DNA of 55,866 nt from Opitutia bacterium (GCA_003142615.1 PLMW01000038.1:30886-86751); one strand, 5' to 3'; shown: positions 25,454-34,774, counted from the stretch's first letter. Translations and numbers: made by a program. Notes: generated by a model not told the origin, from the letters alone.

Positions 25454-26494
25454 ATGTTTCTCCACTCCCTGGCCACCGCCGTGCCCTCCACCGCCCTCAC
25501 CCAGCGGCAATGCTGGGAACTCGCGCGGAGTTCACCGGCGCTGCAGCGATTGAACCGGCGCTCGCAGCTCATCCTGCGCTCCATCCTGACCGGCGACAGC
25601 GGCATCGCGACGCGCCACTTCGCGGTGGGCGACCTCGAGCATGTCTTTGATCTGACCGAGGACGAGTTGAACGCCGCGTTTCGCCGCGCGGCGCCACGCC
25701 TGGCCGGCGAGGCCCTGGGCAAGGCGCTGACGCAGGCGGGCCTGCAGGCGGAGCAACTCGACGCGCTCATTCTCTGCACCTGCACGGGCTACCTTTGCCC
25801 GGGGGTGACCAGTTATGTCGCCGAACAACTCGGTCTGCGGCGCGATGCCATTCTGCACGATCTGGTGGGACTGGGCTGCGGGGCGGCGATTCCGACACTG
25901 CGGGCGGCCAGTCACCTGCTGGCCGCCCGGCCCGAAGCGGTGGTCGCCTGCGTGGCGGTGGAAGTCTGCTCGGCGGCGTTTTATCTGGATGACGATCATG
26001 GTGTGCTGGTGAGCGCGTGCCTTTTCAGCGATGGAGCCGCCGCCACCGTCTGGCGTGGGCGGCCAGGGCCGACCGGTCTGCGGTGCCACGGTTTCCGTTC
26101 ACTGCACCGGCCGGAAAAACGCGATCTGCTCCGCTTCGAAATCCGGCAGGGGAAGCTGCGCAACCTGCTGGACCGTTCCGTGCCCGCGGAAGCCGCCTCC
26201 CTGGTGGCGGAGCTTTTCGCCGGCGAGCGCGCCACGCCGCCCGCCGTCGTGCTCGCGCATCCCGGCGGCCGCGATGTGCTCGATGCCATCGGCGCCACCC
26301 TGCCGGAGTACTCGCTGGCGGACAGCCACGCCGTGCTCAATGCTCATGGCAACATGAGCAGCCCCTCCGTGCTTTTCGTTCTCGAGGAGCATCTTCGGAC
26401 GCATCCCGCTCCGGCGGGTGACCTCTGGCTCACGAGCTTTGGCGCCGGGTTCAGCGCCCACGCATGCCGGCTGACGGACAGCGGACAGACTTGA
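25454..26494 (+). CDS. Type III polyketide synthase (chalcone/stilbene synthase family)
   Basis: The 346-residue thiolase-fold enzyme has the type III triad: Cys142 in HDLVGLGCGAAIPTL, His269 in LAHPGG and Asn300 in NAHGNMSSPSVLFVLEE. CTCTGYLCPGVTSYV before the cysteine and TSFGAGFSAHACRL at the end are also family features. Such homodimers extend an acyl-CoA starter with malonyl-CoA and cyclise it to a resorcinol or pyrone. The starter (fatty acid or other) cannot be told from sequence. It is the last gene of a rightward trio with a methyltransferase and a flavoprotein, similar in content to Streptomyces srs-type clusters that make phenolic lipid quinones. Confidence 0.9.
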   Translation: MFLHSLATAVPSTALTQRQCWELARSSPALQRLNRRSQLILRSILTGDSGIATRHFAVGDLEHVFDLTEDELNAAFRRAAPRLAGEALGKALTQAGLQAEQLDALILCTCTGYLCPGVTSYVAEQLGLRRDAILHDLVGLGCGAAIPTLRAASHLLAARPEAVVACVAVEVCSAAFYLDDDHGVLVSACLFSDGAAATVWRGRPGPTGLRCHGFRSLHRPEKRDLLRFEIRQGKLRNLLDRSVPAEAASLVAELFAGERATPPAVVLAHPGGRDVLDAIGATLPEYSLADSHAVLNAHGNMSSPSVLFVLEEHLRTHPAPAGDLWLTSFGAGFSAHACRLTDSGQT

Positions 26495-26588
26495 AGCCTA
26501 TGCGCCACCGGTTCCGCCCCGGAAAACCATGCTTGCCACTCTGGAAAACGGTCGTCTTTAGTGGCTGGCTTTTTCAAACCTGCGCACC

Positions 26589-28364
26589 ATGAAAAAATCC
26601 CCCCTGCCCGCCGCCAAGCCCGCGATGCCAAACGGTCCGGAAATCAAGGGCGCCGATGCCGTCGTTGAGTGCCTCGTCCGGGAGGGCGTCGAGGTGATCT
26701 TTGCCTATCCGGGCGGCAGTTCGCTGGAACTCCATCAAGCGCTCGCCCGTTCCGGCAAGGTCCGCGTGATCCTGCCGCGTCACGAGCAGGGCGGTGGATT
26801 TGCGGCCGAGGGCTACGCGCGCGCCACCGGCAGGGTCGGCGTGTGCATGGCCACCAGCGGCCCCGGCGCCACCAACCTGGTTTCGGCGATCGCCGACGCC
26901 TACATGGACTCGATCCCGCTGGTGGCGATCACCGGCCAGGTATACTCGAAATACATCGGCAAGATGGCGTTTCAGGAAACCGACATCTACGGCCTGACGC
27001 TGCCGATCGTGAAGCACAGCTACCTCGTCCTCGATGTCCACGAGCTGCCGCGCATCTTCAAGGAGGCCTTCCACCTCGCAAAAAGCGGCCGGCCCGGCCC
27101 CGTGCTGATCGACATTCCCAAGGACGTGCAGCAGGCGAAGTTCACGCCGGTCTACCCGTCAACCATCGAGTTCCGCAGCACTTACGCCACGGCCACCGCC
27201 CACGCCGGCGATGAGCCGCTCAAACAGATCATCCAGTTGATCGGCGAGGCGAAGCGGCCCGTGCTCTACGTGGGCGGCGGCATCATCTCGGCCGGTGCCA
27301 GCAAGGAGCTGCTCGCGTTCGCCGAGCGCACCAATATTCACGTGGCCACCACGCTCATGGGTTTGGGCGCCTTCCCGGAGACGCACCGCCTGTCGATGAA
27401 GTGGTTCGGCATGCATGGCTCGGCCTACGGCAACTGGGCCGTCGACCAGAGCGACCTGCTCCTGGTCTTCGGCGCGCGTTTCGATGACCGCATCACCGGC
27501 GACGTGCACAAGTTCGCCGCGCACGCCAAGATCGCCCACATCGACATCGACGCCTCGGAGCACAACAAGAACAAGCGGGTCAACCACACCGTCTGCTCCG
27601 ACATCAAGTACGCGATCGGCCGCTTGAACGAGCTGATGGCGGCGCAGAAGTTCACCGCCCCGGACACCAAAGCCTGGCACGAACAGATCGGCGCCTGGAA
27701 GCGCGACTATCCCTTCCGCTACGAAGCCAGCCCGCACATCCAGCCGCAGGAGGCGGTGCGGATGCTCTTCGAGCTGACCAAGGGCGACGCCATCATCACC
27801 ACCGGCGTCGGCCAGCACCAGATGTGGGCCGCGCAGCACTACGATTATGCCAAGCCGCGCCACTTCATCAGTTCGCTCGGGCTCGGCGCGATGGGCTTCG
27901 GCTATCCCGCTGCGATCGGTGCCAAGGTCGCCTGTCCGGACCGGCAGGTCATCGACATCGACGGCGACGGTTCCTTCCTCATGAACATGCAGGAGCTCGC
28001 CACCGCGAAGATCGAGAAGATCGCCGCCAAGGCGATGATCCTGAACAACCAGCATCTCGGCATGGTCGTGCAATGGGAGGACCGCTTCTACGACTCCGTG
28101 CGCGGCAACACCATTCTCGGCGACGAAAAAAACATTGGCAGCCCCGACAATCCCGACGCGCTTTATCCCGACTTCGTCCAGATCGCGGCGGGCTTCGGCG
28201 TCAAAGGGCGCCGCGTGATCAAGAAAAGCCAGCTGCGTCAGGCGATCCAGGAGATGCTCGACCATGACGGTCCCTATGTGCTCGACGTGGTCGTGCCCTA
28301 CACCGAGCACGTGCTGCCGATGATCCCGGGCGGCCGGTCCGTGAAGGAAATGATCCTCAAGTAA
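26589..28364 (+). CDS. ilvB: Acetolactate synthase, large subunit
   Basis: The 591-residue thiamine-diphosphate enzyme begins its first domain with [18 protein letters not shown]. The catalytic Glu66 is in [18 protein letters not shown]. The central FAD-binding domain follows (around RFDDRITG), and the TPP motif GDGSFLMNM ends with LNNQHLGMV, including the herbicide-pocket residues WEDRFY. It condenses pyruvate to acetolactate (valine/leucine) or with 2-ketobutyrate to acetohydroxybutyrate (isoleucine). No small regulatory subunit (ilvN) follows, which is unusual for biosynthetic enzymes. leuA lies 13 kb away. A catabolic acetolactate synthase (AlsS) is less likely because of the FAD-type features. 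Confidence 0.93.
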   Translation: MKKSPLPAAKPAMPNGPEIKGADAVVECLVREGVEVIFAYPGGSSLELHQALARSGKVRVILPRHEQGGGFAAEGYARATGRVGVCMATSGPGATNLVSAIADAYMDSIPLVAITGQVYSKYIGKMAFQETDIYGLTLPIVKHSYLVLDVHELPRIFKEAFHLAKSGRPGPVLIDIPKDVQQAKFTPVYPSTIEFRSTYATATAHAGDEPLKQIIQLIGEAKRPVLYVGGGIISAGASKELLAFAERTNIHVATTLMGLGAFPETHRLSMKWFGMHGSAYGNWAVDQSDLLLVFGARFDDRITGDVHKFAAHAKIAHIDIDASEHNKNKRVNHTVCSDIKYAIGRLNELMAAQKFTAPDTKAWHEQIGAWKRDYPFRYEASPHIQPQEAVRMLFELTKGDAIITTGVGQHQMWAAQHYDYAKPRHFISSLGLGAMGFGYPAAIGAKVACPDRQVIDIDGDGSFLMNMQELATAKIEKIAAKAMILNNQHLGMVVQWEDRFYDSVRGNTILGDEKNIGSPDNPDALYPDFVQIAAGFGVKGRRVIKKSQLRQAIQEMLDHDGPYVLDVVVPYTEHVLPMIPGGRSVKEMILK

Positions 28365-28728
28365 GCGCTTGGGACAGTCGGCTGCGCCGGCGGCTTTTCG
28401 TGGCCGTCACCCAACCCGAACCACTGCGTATGCACGCAAGGGCGGCGGTGCCAGCGCAGCCATGGGCGGATGGAGAACGCACCGCCCGCACGCTTCGCTT
28501 TTCCCCAGCTGTCTCCAGCCGGCCGACGGCGGCATCCCCGGTCCCGCTTCCCTCTTCGCCATCACCAACTGGTCATTTATGAACAAAATTCATCCCCCAA
28601 GGGCGCTTGGCATTTGACGTGCTACTTCCGACCCCAATTGCCGTTCCGCTTTGCTTTTGACCGGACAGCCGAACTCACACAAATCTCAACCCTGTTTCTC
28701 CCAACCAACAGAAAAAGGACACACCTAC
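28365..28728 (+). other. 364-base region upstream of glnA
   Basis: No convincing gene is present. It contains a candidate sigma-54 promoter (28607-28624) and an AAAAAGGAC ribosome-binding site shortly before the glnA start. I found no NtrC-type palindrome of the TGCACC-N5-GGTGCA kind. The ilvB terminator, if any, is not an obvious hairpin. Confidence 0.5.
28607..28624 (+). promoter_or_regulatory. Candidate sigma-54 promoter of glnA
   Basis: TTGGCAT at 28607-28613 is followed by GTGCT with the invariant spacing GG (28609-28610), ten bases, then GC (28621-28622). Against the consensus TGGCAC-N5-TTGC the match is TGGCAT-N5-GTGC. It lies about 105 bases upstream of the start codon. rpoN itself is in the window, and glnA is a classical sigma-54 target elsewhere. 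It is a pattern match without an activator site. Confidence 0.45.
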
Positions 28729-30150
28729 ATGACACCGAAGGAAGTACTCAAACTCGCCAAGGACAAAGAAGTCAAAATCGTCGACTTCAAGCTCTGCGAC
28801 ATTCTCGGCACCTGGCAGCATTTCGCCGTGCCCACGAACGAGCTGACCGAAAAGGTCTTCGAAGAGGGGCTTGGTTTCGATGGTTCCTCGGTCCGGGGGT
28901 GGAGGGCCATCAACTCGTCGGACATGCTGGTGGTTCCTGATGCGGCGACCGCCTTTATCGATCCTTTCGCGGCGAACACCACGCTCAGCCTTTCGTGCGA
29001 CGTCATCGACCCGATCACGCGTGAAGTCTACGATCGTGATCCGCGCGGCATCGCCAAGAAGGCCGAGGCTTTCCTGAAGAGCACCGGCATCGCCGACACG
29101 GCCTACTTCGGGCCCGAGGCGGAGTTCTTCATCTTCGACGGCGTCCGCTACGACACGACCTCCAACAGCTCCTTCTACCACGTTGACTCCATCGAGGGCA
29201 TCTGGAATCGCGGCAAGGAGAAGGAAGAGGACGGCTCCGCCAACCTCGGCTACAAGATCCGCCACAAGGAGGGTTACTTCCCCGTCGCGCCGACCGACCA
29301 GCTCATCGACATCCGCAATGAGATGATCCTCACCATGATGGCGCTGGGCATCACGATCGAGCGCGAGCACCATGAGGTCGCCACCGCCGGGCAGGCGGAA
29401 ATCGACATCGTGTTCGACTCGCTCCTCCGGACGTCGGACAAGATGTGTCTCTACAAATACGTCTGCAAGAACGTCGCCCACAAGCACGGCAAGACCGTCA
29501 CCTTCATGCCCAAGCCCCTCTTCGGCGACAACGGCTCCGGCATGCACACGCACCAGTCGTTGTGGAAGGACGGCAAGCCCCTCTTTGCGGGCAACGGCTA
29601 CGCCGGCCTGAGCGACTTGGCGCTCTATTACATCGGCGGCTTGCTCAAGCACGCCCCGGCCCTCTGCGCCATATGCAACCCGACGAACAATTCTTACAAG
29701 CGGCTGGTTCCCGGCTACGAGGCCCCCGTCAACCTCGCCTACTCCGCGCGCAACCGCTCGGCGGCGATCCGCATCCCCACCTACAGCCCGAACCCGAAGG
29801 CCAAGCGGGTGGAATATCGCCCGCCGGACCCGGCGGCGAATCCCTACCTCGCCAACGCGGCCATGCTCATGGCCGGGCTCGATGGCATCCAGAAAAAGAT
29901 CAAGCCGGGCGAACCGCTCGACAAGAACCTCTACGATCTCCCGCCGGAGGAGAAAGCCAAGGTGCCGACCGTGCCCGACTCGTTGAAGGGCGCGCTCGAG
30001 GCGCTCGAGGCTGACCATGCCTTCCTGCTCAAGGGCGATGTCTTCACGAAGGACTTCCTCGATAATTACATCGAGATGAAGCGCGCCGAATACGACGCCC
30101 TGCGTATCCGTCCGCATCCCTACGAGTTCCACCTCTACTACGACGTCTGA
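28729..30150 (+). CDS. glnA: Glutamine synthetase type I
   Basis: The 473-residue enzyme has the catalytic and metal segments [12 protein letters not shown] (48-59), PEAEFFIFD, the ATP segment with [24 protein letters not shown], and the adenylylation motif NLYDLPPEE with Tyr402. The tyrosine implies control by GlnE-type adenylylation (GSI-beta). It condenses ammonia and glutamate, the main entry point for nitrogen. The ATG at 28729 has a good AAAAAGGAC site upstream. Additional upstream codons would be out of place for the family. It is followed by an intrinsic terminator, so it is monocistronic. Confidence 0.96.
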   Translation: MTPKEVLKLAKDKEVKIVDFKLCDILGTWQHFAVPTNELTEKVFEEGLGFDGSSVRGWRAINSSDMLVVPDAATAFIDPFAANTTLSLSCDVIDPITREVYDRDPRGIAKKAEAFLKSTGIADTAYFGPEAEFFIFDGVRYDTTSNSSFYHVDSIEGIWNRGKEKEEDGSANLGYKIRHKEGYFPVAPTDQLIDIRNEMILTMMALGITIEREHHEVATAGQAEIDIVFDSLLRTSDKMCLYKYVCKNVAHKHGKTVTFMPKPLFGDNGSGMHTHQSLWKDGKPLFAGNGYAGLSDLALYYIGGLLKHAPALCAICNPTNNSYKRLVPGYEAPVNLAYSARNRSAAIRIPTYSPNPKAKRVEYRPPDPAANPYLANAAMLMAGLDGIQKKIKPGEPLDKNLYDLPPEEKAKVPTVPDSLKGALEALEADHAFLLKGDVFTKDFLDNYIEMKRAEYDALRIRPHPYEFHLYYDV

Positions 30151-30196
30151 TCGAAGTAAGGATTCAAGGAGCGAGCCCCGCTCGCCATCCTTTTTC

Positions 30197-30230
30197 AAAC
30201 CGGCTGCCGCCAGGCAGCCGGTTTTGTTTT
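30197..30230 (+). terminator. Rho-independent terminator of glnA
   Basis: AACCGGCTGCC pairs with GGCAGCCGGTT over the loop GCCA (about 30198-30223) and is followed by TTGTTTT. The stem has eleven base pairs. It lies 48 bases past the glnA stop and may also act on the convergent dnaX transcript. Confidence 0.88.
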
Positions 30231-30271
30231 CCCCCGGCGTTGGGTCGCCGCCGGTGCGCTCCCCCTCAACC

Positions 30272-30598
30272 CTAGTCGGTCTTCAACGCGCCCTGCTGGA
30301 CCCGTTTTACGTCTGTCCACCTCGCCCGGAAAAGTTCGTCCAGCGTCTCCAGCACCTCCGGCCGGAGGCGCTTTACCAGCTCCTCCACCGGTGGCAGTTC
30401 ATCCTTCGGCTCGTCATCGGAAGCTGGGACCATGCCTGGCAGTGGCGCCTCCATTTCATCGCTGGCGCGTCGTTCCGGCAACCCGGTGGCCACCGCCTCT
30501 TCTCCGCCTTCCCCTCCCGGGGTTGGGAGTGCGGCGTCGGGGACTGGGGAATTCGCGCGCGCCTGGAGTCGCGCGTCGAGTTCACTGATCAGGTCTTT
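30272..30598 (-). CDS. dnaX: tau-specific C-terminal frame of DnaX, reached by a -1 shift
   Basis: In the -1 frame after the A10 tract, reading continues as [18 protein letters not shown], then about 90 codons to a TAG at 30272-30274. The end reads [18 protein letters not shown] and [14 protein letters not shown], a helical and charged tail, which is quite unlike a random frame. No start codon of its own is needed. Joined to the upstream frame it gives about 491 residues. Inference: the shorter protein is gamma-like and this longer one tau-like. The frame has protein-like composition and no stops over 325 bases. Confidence 0.65.
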   Translation of the reverse strand, partial: KDLISELDARLQARANSPVPDAALPTPGGEGGEEAVATGLPERRASDEMEAPLPGMVPASDDEPKDELPPVEELVKRLRPEVLETLDELFRARWTDVKRVQQGALKTD

Positions 30599-31746
30599 TT
30601 TTTTTCGCCTTCGCCCGCCTCGGCCGCGGGAGCCTGCCCCGCCAGCGCGGAAAGTTCCTTGATGAGGCTGTCGAGCGCCCGGGTGCGGCTGGCCTCCACG
30701 GCCTTCAGGAGCGTGACCTCAAAATTGATCTTCTCGGTCAGGCCGTGCTTGACGGCCAGCTCGCCCTCGCGCAGCCCGTCCAGCAGCCGCGTGAGCTGCT
30801 CGGTTGTCATCGGTGCGCCGCCGAGGGCGCCGCTCTGCCCGCCCTGGGCGATCGCATCCAGCAACGCCGTGCGCACGTGCGCCTGCAGGTCCACCAGCAG
30901 CCGGAACAGGTCGCGGCCATTCTCGTCGCAGTCATCGACGATTCCGATGATCTTCTTGTGATCGCCCGCCGCCAGTGCGCCGGCCAGCTCAGCGATCTTT
31001 TCCGCCGACACCAGGCCGTAGACGTCCAGCACGTCGATCTCGCTGATATCCGCGCCACAGAACGAAATCATCTGGTCGAAGATCGACTGCGCGTCGCGCA
31101 TGCCGCCGTCGGCCATGCGCGCAATGCTCGTCAGCGCGGCCGCGCTCACCTTGATCTTCTCCGCCAGGGCGATCTTCTGCAGCCGCTCGACGATCAATTC
31201 GACGGTGATCGGCTTCAAGTCGAACCGTTGACAGCGGGAGATGATCGTCGGCAGCACCTTCTGCACGTCGGTCGTGGCGAAGACGAATTTCACGTGCGCC
31301 GGCGGCTCCTCCAGCGTCTTGAGCAGCGCGTTGAACGCCTGGGCCGAGAGCATGTGCACCTCGTCGATGATGTAGACCTTGAACCGGCCCTGCGCGGGCG
31401 CATAGCGCACCGTGTCGCGCAGCTCGCGCACCTGTTCGACGCCGTTGTTGGACGCACCATCGATCTCGATCACGTCCAGGCACGATCCCTCGGCGATGGC
31501 CTGGCAGATCGGGTCGTGGGGATCGAAGTCGGCCTTGGGTCCGCCGCTGCAGTTGAGCGCCTTGGCGAAAATGCGCGCGGTGGAGGTTTTTCCCGTGCCG
31601 CGCGGTCCCACCAACAGGTAGGCGTGGGCGATGCGGTTCCGCGTGATGGCGTTCCGCAGCGTGCGCACCACATGGTCCTGCCCGACGATCTCGTCGAACG
31701 TCTGGGGCCGCCACTTGCGCGCAATGACCTGATAAGTCGTGGACAC
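30589..31746 (-). CDS. dnaX: DNA polymerase III clamp-loader subunit gamma/tau
   Basis: The 385-residue AAA+ protein starts with GTG at 31746 as [23 protein letters not shown]. It has Walker A GPRGTGKT (47-54), Walker [11 protein letters not shown], sensor 1 FATTDVQKV, and SRC of the arginine finger in TIISRCQRF. It loads the beta clamp. The four-cysteine zinc module is degenerate: [19 protein letters not shown] keeps only two of the usual cysteines. The frame ends at TGA directly after ten A residues (30596-30605) that include the slippery A AAA AAG, giving a short gamma-like product. See the linked -1 frame for the tau tail. Confidence 0.92.
   Translation of the reverse strand: MSTTYQVIARKWRPQTFDEIVGQDHVVRTLRNAITRNRIAHAYLLVGPRGTGKTSTARIFAKALNCSGGPKADFDPHDPICQAIAEGSCLDVIEIDGASNNGVEQVRELRDTVRYAPAQGRFKVYIIDEVHMLSAQAFNALLKTLEEPPAHVKFVFATTDVQKVLPTIISRCQRFDLKPITVELIVERLQKIALAEKIKVSAAALTSIARMADGGMRDAQSIFDQMISFCGADISEIDVLDVYGLVSAEKIAELAGALAAGDHKKIIGIVDDCDENGRDLFRLLVDLQAHVRTALLDAIAQGGQSGALGGAPMTTEQLTRLLDGLREGELAVKHGLTEKINFEVTLLKAVEASRTRALDSLIKELSALAGQAPAAEAGEGEKKKT
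30596..30605 (-). other. A10 slippery tract in dnaX
   Basis: Ten consecutive A on the sense strand are read in the main frame as GAA AAA AAA AAG ACC TGA. They include A AAA AAG, the same heptamer as in the E. coli dnaX frameshift. A one-base backward shift (or one extra A by polymerase slippage) opens the tau frame; a forward shift meets a stop after a few codons. A CGCGCG/CGCGCG hairpin at about 30554-30575 lies 20 bases downstream, further than in known stimulators. Confidence 0.75.
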
Positions 31747-31802
31747 GTCCGGTTACTCCAAATCGGCAGGCGGCAATCGCAAATCAAAAATCCAACAAAA
31801 GC

Positions 31803-31898
31803 GGCCAGGCACCCCACGGCACTGGCAGAACGTCGCTGCCGTTGCTACCTTCCGGTCCTGGCGGAGTTCACGCGCCTGTCCATGCATGGGACCTGGCC
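31803..31898 (-). ncRNA. ffs: Signal recognition particle RNA, small bacterial type
   Basis: On the minus strand the core CCAGGACCGGAAGGTAGCA contains the GGAA tetraloop and the conserved asymmetric loops of 4.5S RNA. The ends GGCCAGG (31898-31892) and CCTGGCC (31809-31803) pair to close the rod. GCTTTTGTTGGATTTTT follows and may end transcription. It binds Ffh for co-translational membrane targeting. It sits 57 bases upstream of dnaX on the same strand, a common arrangement. The exact 5' end is not certain. Confidence 0.93.
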
Positions 31899-31968
31899 AA
31901 GGCGCAAGGTGCGCCGCCGGGTAGCGACTGCAACACCTATTTTTCTTTTGCGCTTCAATCCCACCGAA

Positions 31969-31985
31969 TTGCCACATATGGTGGC
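31969..31985 (+). promoter_or_regulatory. Palindrome overlapping a possible -35 of the transketolase operon
   Basis: GCCAC (31971-31975) and GTGGC (31981-31985) form an inverted repeat with centre ATATG. A weak promoter TTGCCA (31969-31974) with TAAATC 15 bases on overlaps it. A repressor bound here would block polymerase. The spacing is short and the arms are only five bases, so this is a suggestion. Confidence 0.35.
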
Positions 31986-32022
31986 CCGATAAATCCAAGA
32001 TGTAAGGGGTTGATAAATCTCC

Positions 32023-32877
32023 ATGGCAACCCGTGACGTGAAAGAACTTGAGCGCATTGCCCGAATGATACGCGCGGACATTGTGCAGATGATCGGCGTG
32101 GGGCAAAAAGGGCACCTGGGCGGCTCCTGCTCGATTGCCGACGTGGTGACCGCCCTTTATTTTTCCAAAATGCGCCATCACCCCGCCAATCCCACCTGGC
32201 CGGAGCGTGACCGTTTTCTGCTGAGCAAGGGCCATGCCGCCTTGGTCCAGTACGCCGCCCTGGCCGAGTGCGGTTATTTCCCAAAGGAGGAATTGAAAAA
32301 CGTCAAACGCTGCGGATCCATGCTGCAGGGCCATCCCGACCTAAGGAGCACGCCCGGGGTCGAGGCCAACACGGGCTCCCTGGGTCAAGGCCTCTCAATT
32401 GCCTGCGGCATCGCCGCCGGCTTGAGAATCGATGGGCTGACAAGCCGGGTTTATTGTGTCATCGGCGACGGCGAACTTGCCGAGGGCCAAATCTGGGAGG
32501 CCTCCATGGCGGCGGCGGCCTTCAAGCTGGATAATCTGGTGACCATCTTGGACCGCAACAAGCTTCAGGCGATGGGGCGGATTGTGGATCGCTTCGACAC
32601 CAATCCCCTGCACGACAAATGGCGGGCTTTCGGATGGCACGTGGTGGAAGTCAATGGGCACGACATGGCCGCCATACTGGAGACGCTGGATCAAGTGGAC
32701 CAAGTTAAGGGCAAGCCCAAGATGATCATAGCGCATACGATCAAAGGGGCGGGAATCTCTTTCGCCGAAAACAGGGTCGAATTTCATAACAGCAGCCTGG
32801 ATGCCGCACAATATGAAGCGGCCTGCACTCAGCTCGGTGCGGAATCTGTGCCCCCGGTGGAAAGGACGAACAACTGA
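32023..32877 (+). CDS. Transketolase-like enzyme, N-terminal subunit
   Basis: The 284-residue protein covers the TPP pyrophosphate-binding half of transketolase. It includes GQKGHLGGSCSIADVVTALYF, SKGHAALVQYAALAECGYF, HPDLRSTPGVEANTGSLGQG and GDGELAEGQIWEA. The C-terminal half is encoded by the next gene, which overlaps it by one base (TGATG), so the two make one enzyme. Such split transketolases handle sugar phosphates in dedicated catabolic operons, including apulose-4-phosphate transketolase, as well as the pentose phosphate pathway. The following dehydrogenases point to a specialised sugar or polyol. An AAGGGG ribosome-binding site precedes the ATG. The DNA looks less GC-rich than the neighbours. 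Confidence 0.88.
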   Translation: MATRDVKELERIARMIRADIVQMIGVGQKGHLGGSCSIADVVTALYFSKMRHHPANPTWPERDRFLLSKGHAALVQYAALAECGYFPKEELKNVKRCGSMLQGHPDLRSTPGVEANTGSLGQGLSIACGIAAGLRIDGLTSRVYCVIGDGELAEGQIWEASMAAAAFKLDNLVTILDRNKLQAMGRIVDRFDTNPLHDKWRAFGWHVVEVNGHDMAAILETLDQVDQVKGKPKMIIAHTIKGAGISFAENRVEFHNSSLDAAQYEAACTQLGAESVPPVERTNN

Positions 32878-33806
32878 TGAAGATCCAGAATCCGCGCGAA
32901 GTATACGGCCGGACGCTGGTTGAAATGGGCCGGGAGAATCCGAAGATCGTGGTCTTGGAAGCTGACCTGGGCAGGTCCACGATGACCTGTTATTTCGAAC
33001 AGGCCTTCCCCGAGCGGTTTTTTGAGATGGGGATCGCCGAGGCCAACATGACTTCGTTCGCCGCCGGACTGTCGTTGACCGGCAAGATTCCATTCACCAA
33101 TTCCTTCGCGGTTTTTGCCGCCGGGCGGGCCTATGACCAGATTCGCCAGGGCGTCTGCATCCCCGCGCTCAACGTCAGGATCATCGGCTCCAGCGCCGGA
33201 CTCTCCGACTTCGGCGATGGCTCCACCCACCAATCCGTCGAGGACGTGGCGATCATGCGGGCCATTCCCAATATGACGGTTTTGGTCCCGGCCGATGCCA
33301 ACGAGACCCGGACTATGACCCGTGCGATGGCCGATTATCGAGGACCGGTCTACATGCGCATCACCCGCAACGACCAGCCAGACGTGATGCCCGAGGACGA
33401 ACCCTTTGTGGCGGGCAAACCCCATCTGATTCGCCAGGGCAAGGACGTGGTGGCGTTCGCGAATGGCCAGATGGTCAGCGTAGCGCTGGCCGCGGCCGAG
33501 GTGCTGGCGGAGGAGGAGATCTCGCTTCGGGTTGTGAACGTGAGTTCCATGAAGCCGGTCGATGAGGCCGCCCTGGTGTCGCTGGCCGAAGGGATGAAAG
33601 GCATTGTCACCGTCGAGGAGCATTCGCTGATCGGGGGCCTGGGCAGCCTGATCGCCGAGGTCATGAGGGGGCGGAACGTGCCTCAGAAATCGATCGGGAT
33701 CGCGGATCGATTCGGGCAGTCCGCCCATAATTATGACGATCTGCTTGAGGCGTACGGCCTGACGCCGGCGCATGTCGCCGCAGCCGTCCGCCAATTGGCG
33801 CGTTAA
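32877..33806 (+). CDS. Transketolase-like enzyme, C-terminal subunit
   Basis: The 309-residue protein has the pyrimidine-binding and C-terminal domains, with the catalytic Glu in FFEMGIAEANMTSFAAGLSL, then YDQIRQGVCIP and GDGSTHQSVEDVAIMRAIPNM, and ends in SVEEHS-like VTVEEHSLIGGLGS. It needs the N-terminal subunit for activity. The one-base overlap with that gene suggests equal synthesis. It is 49 bases upstream of the dehydrogenase gene. Substrate is unknown. Confidence 0.88.
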   Translation: MKIQNPREVYGRTLVEMGRENPKIVVLEADLGRSTMTCYFEQAFPERFFEMGIAEANMTSFAAGLSLTGKIPFTNSFAVFAAGRAYDQIRQGVCIPALNVRIIGSSAGLSDFGDGSTHQSVEDVAIMRAIPNMTVLVPADANETRTMTRAMADYRGPVYMRITRNDQPDVMPEDEPFVAGKPHLIRQGKDVVAFANGQMVSVALAAAEVLAEEEISLRVVNVSSMKPVDEAALVSLAEGMKGIVTVEEHSLIGGLGSLIAEVMRGRNVPQKSIGIADRFGQSAHNYDDLLEAYGLTPAHVAAAVRQLAR

Positions 33807-33855
33807 TTCCCCTTGGCATACGGGTCACCATAACAATTGGTCTGAAAGAGATATC

Positions 33856-34746
33856 ATGAAAAAGAAGATCGGTTTCATCGGTTTGGGGATCATGGGCAAA
33901 CCCATGGCGAGGAATCTGCTCAAAGCGGGCTATGAACTGGTGGTCCACGACATCATGGCTGCGCCCGTTCAGGAACTGACCGCCGCCGGGGCCAGGGCGG
34001 GAACATCACCCAAAGATGTGGCGGCCCAGAGTGAAGTGATAATCACCATGCTGCCCAATTCCCCGGAAGTAAAAGTAGTCGTCCTGGGAGTGAACGGCGT
34101 CATCGAGGGCGTCAAGTCGGGTGCCATTGTGGTGGACATGAGTTCCATCGCTCCCCTGGCCAGCCAGGAGATCTCGGCCCGGCTCGCAGAGAAGGGCACG
34201 CTGATGCTGGACGCGCCGGTCAGCGGCGGGGAACCCAAGGCCATTGACGGCACCCTGGCCATCATGGTTGGCGGACCCGAACCGGCGTTTAATGAAGTCA
34301 GGGATATTCTGGAAAAAATGGGCGCATCGGTCACCTTGGTGGGCGGAATCGGCAGTGGAAATGTGACCAAGCTGGCCAATCAGATGATCGTAGCGCTCAA
34401 CATCGCTGCCGTGTCCGAGGCAATGGTCCTGGCTACAAAAGCCGGTGTGGACCCGGAGAAGGTTTATCAGGCTATTCGCGGCGGCTTGGCCGGCAGCACC
34501 GTGCTGGAGGCCAAGATGCCCAAGATCCTGGCCGGCGACTTCAAGCCGGGCTTCCGGCTCGAACTCCACATCAAGGATCTGGGCAACGTCTTGGACACGG
34601 CTCACAACCTTGGCGTGCCGATCCCATTGACCAGTCAGGTCATGGAAATCATGCAAGCGCTGAAAATGGACGGCAAGGCGAAGAACGATCACAGCAGCAT
34701 CGTTCAGTTCTATGAAAACCTGGCCAAGGTGGAAGTGCGCCGCTGA
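33856..34746 (+). CDS. Beta-hydroxyacid dehydrogenase (tartronate semialdehyde reductase-like)
   Basis: The 296-residue NAD(P)-enzyme has the cofactor motif GFIGLGIMGKPMARNL (6-21), the substrate motif LDAPVSGGEPKA (118-129) and catalytic Lys172 in GNVTKLANQ. This matches 3-hydroxyisobutyrate dehydrogenases and GarR-type tartronate semialdehyde reductases. GarR is the nearest match by DAPVSGG and length, but SLA- or other semialdehyde reductases look the same. The ATG at 33856 is preceded by GAAAGAGAT. It is the third gene of the operon. Confidence 0.85.
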   Translation: MKKKIGFIGLGIMGKPMARNLLKAGYELVVHDIMAAPVQELTAAGARAGTSPKDVAAQSEVIITMLPNSPEVKVVVLGVNGVIEGVKSGAIVVDMSSIAPLASQEISARLAEKGTLMLDAPVSGGEPKAIDGTLAIMVGGPEPAFNEVRDILEKMGASVTLVGGIGSGNVTKLANQMIVALNIAAVSEAMVLATKAGVDPEKVYQAIRGGLAGSTVLEAKMPKILAGDFKPGFRLELHIKDLGNVLDTAHNLGVPIPLTSQVMEIMQALKMDGKAKNDHSSIVQFYENLAKVEVRR

Positions 34747-34774
34747 TCTCGATTATTAACAAGGAGAAACTAAA

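Noticed and set aside
26495-26588. Leader or riboswitch before ilvB
   Set aside because: No leader peptide rich in Ile/Val/Leu and no strong hairpin with T-run could be seen in the 94-base gap.
28675-30198. Minus-strand frame of about 507 codons under glnA
   Set aside because: It is the antisense of glutamine synthetase and has no protein family features.
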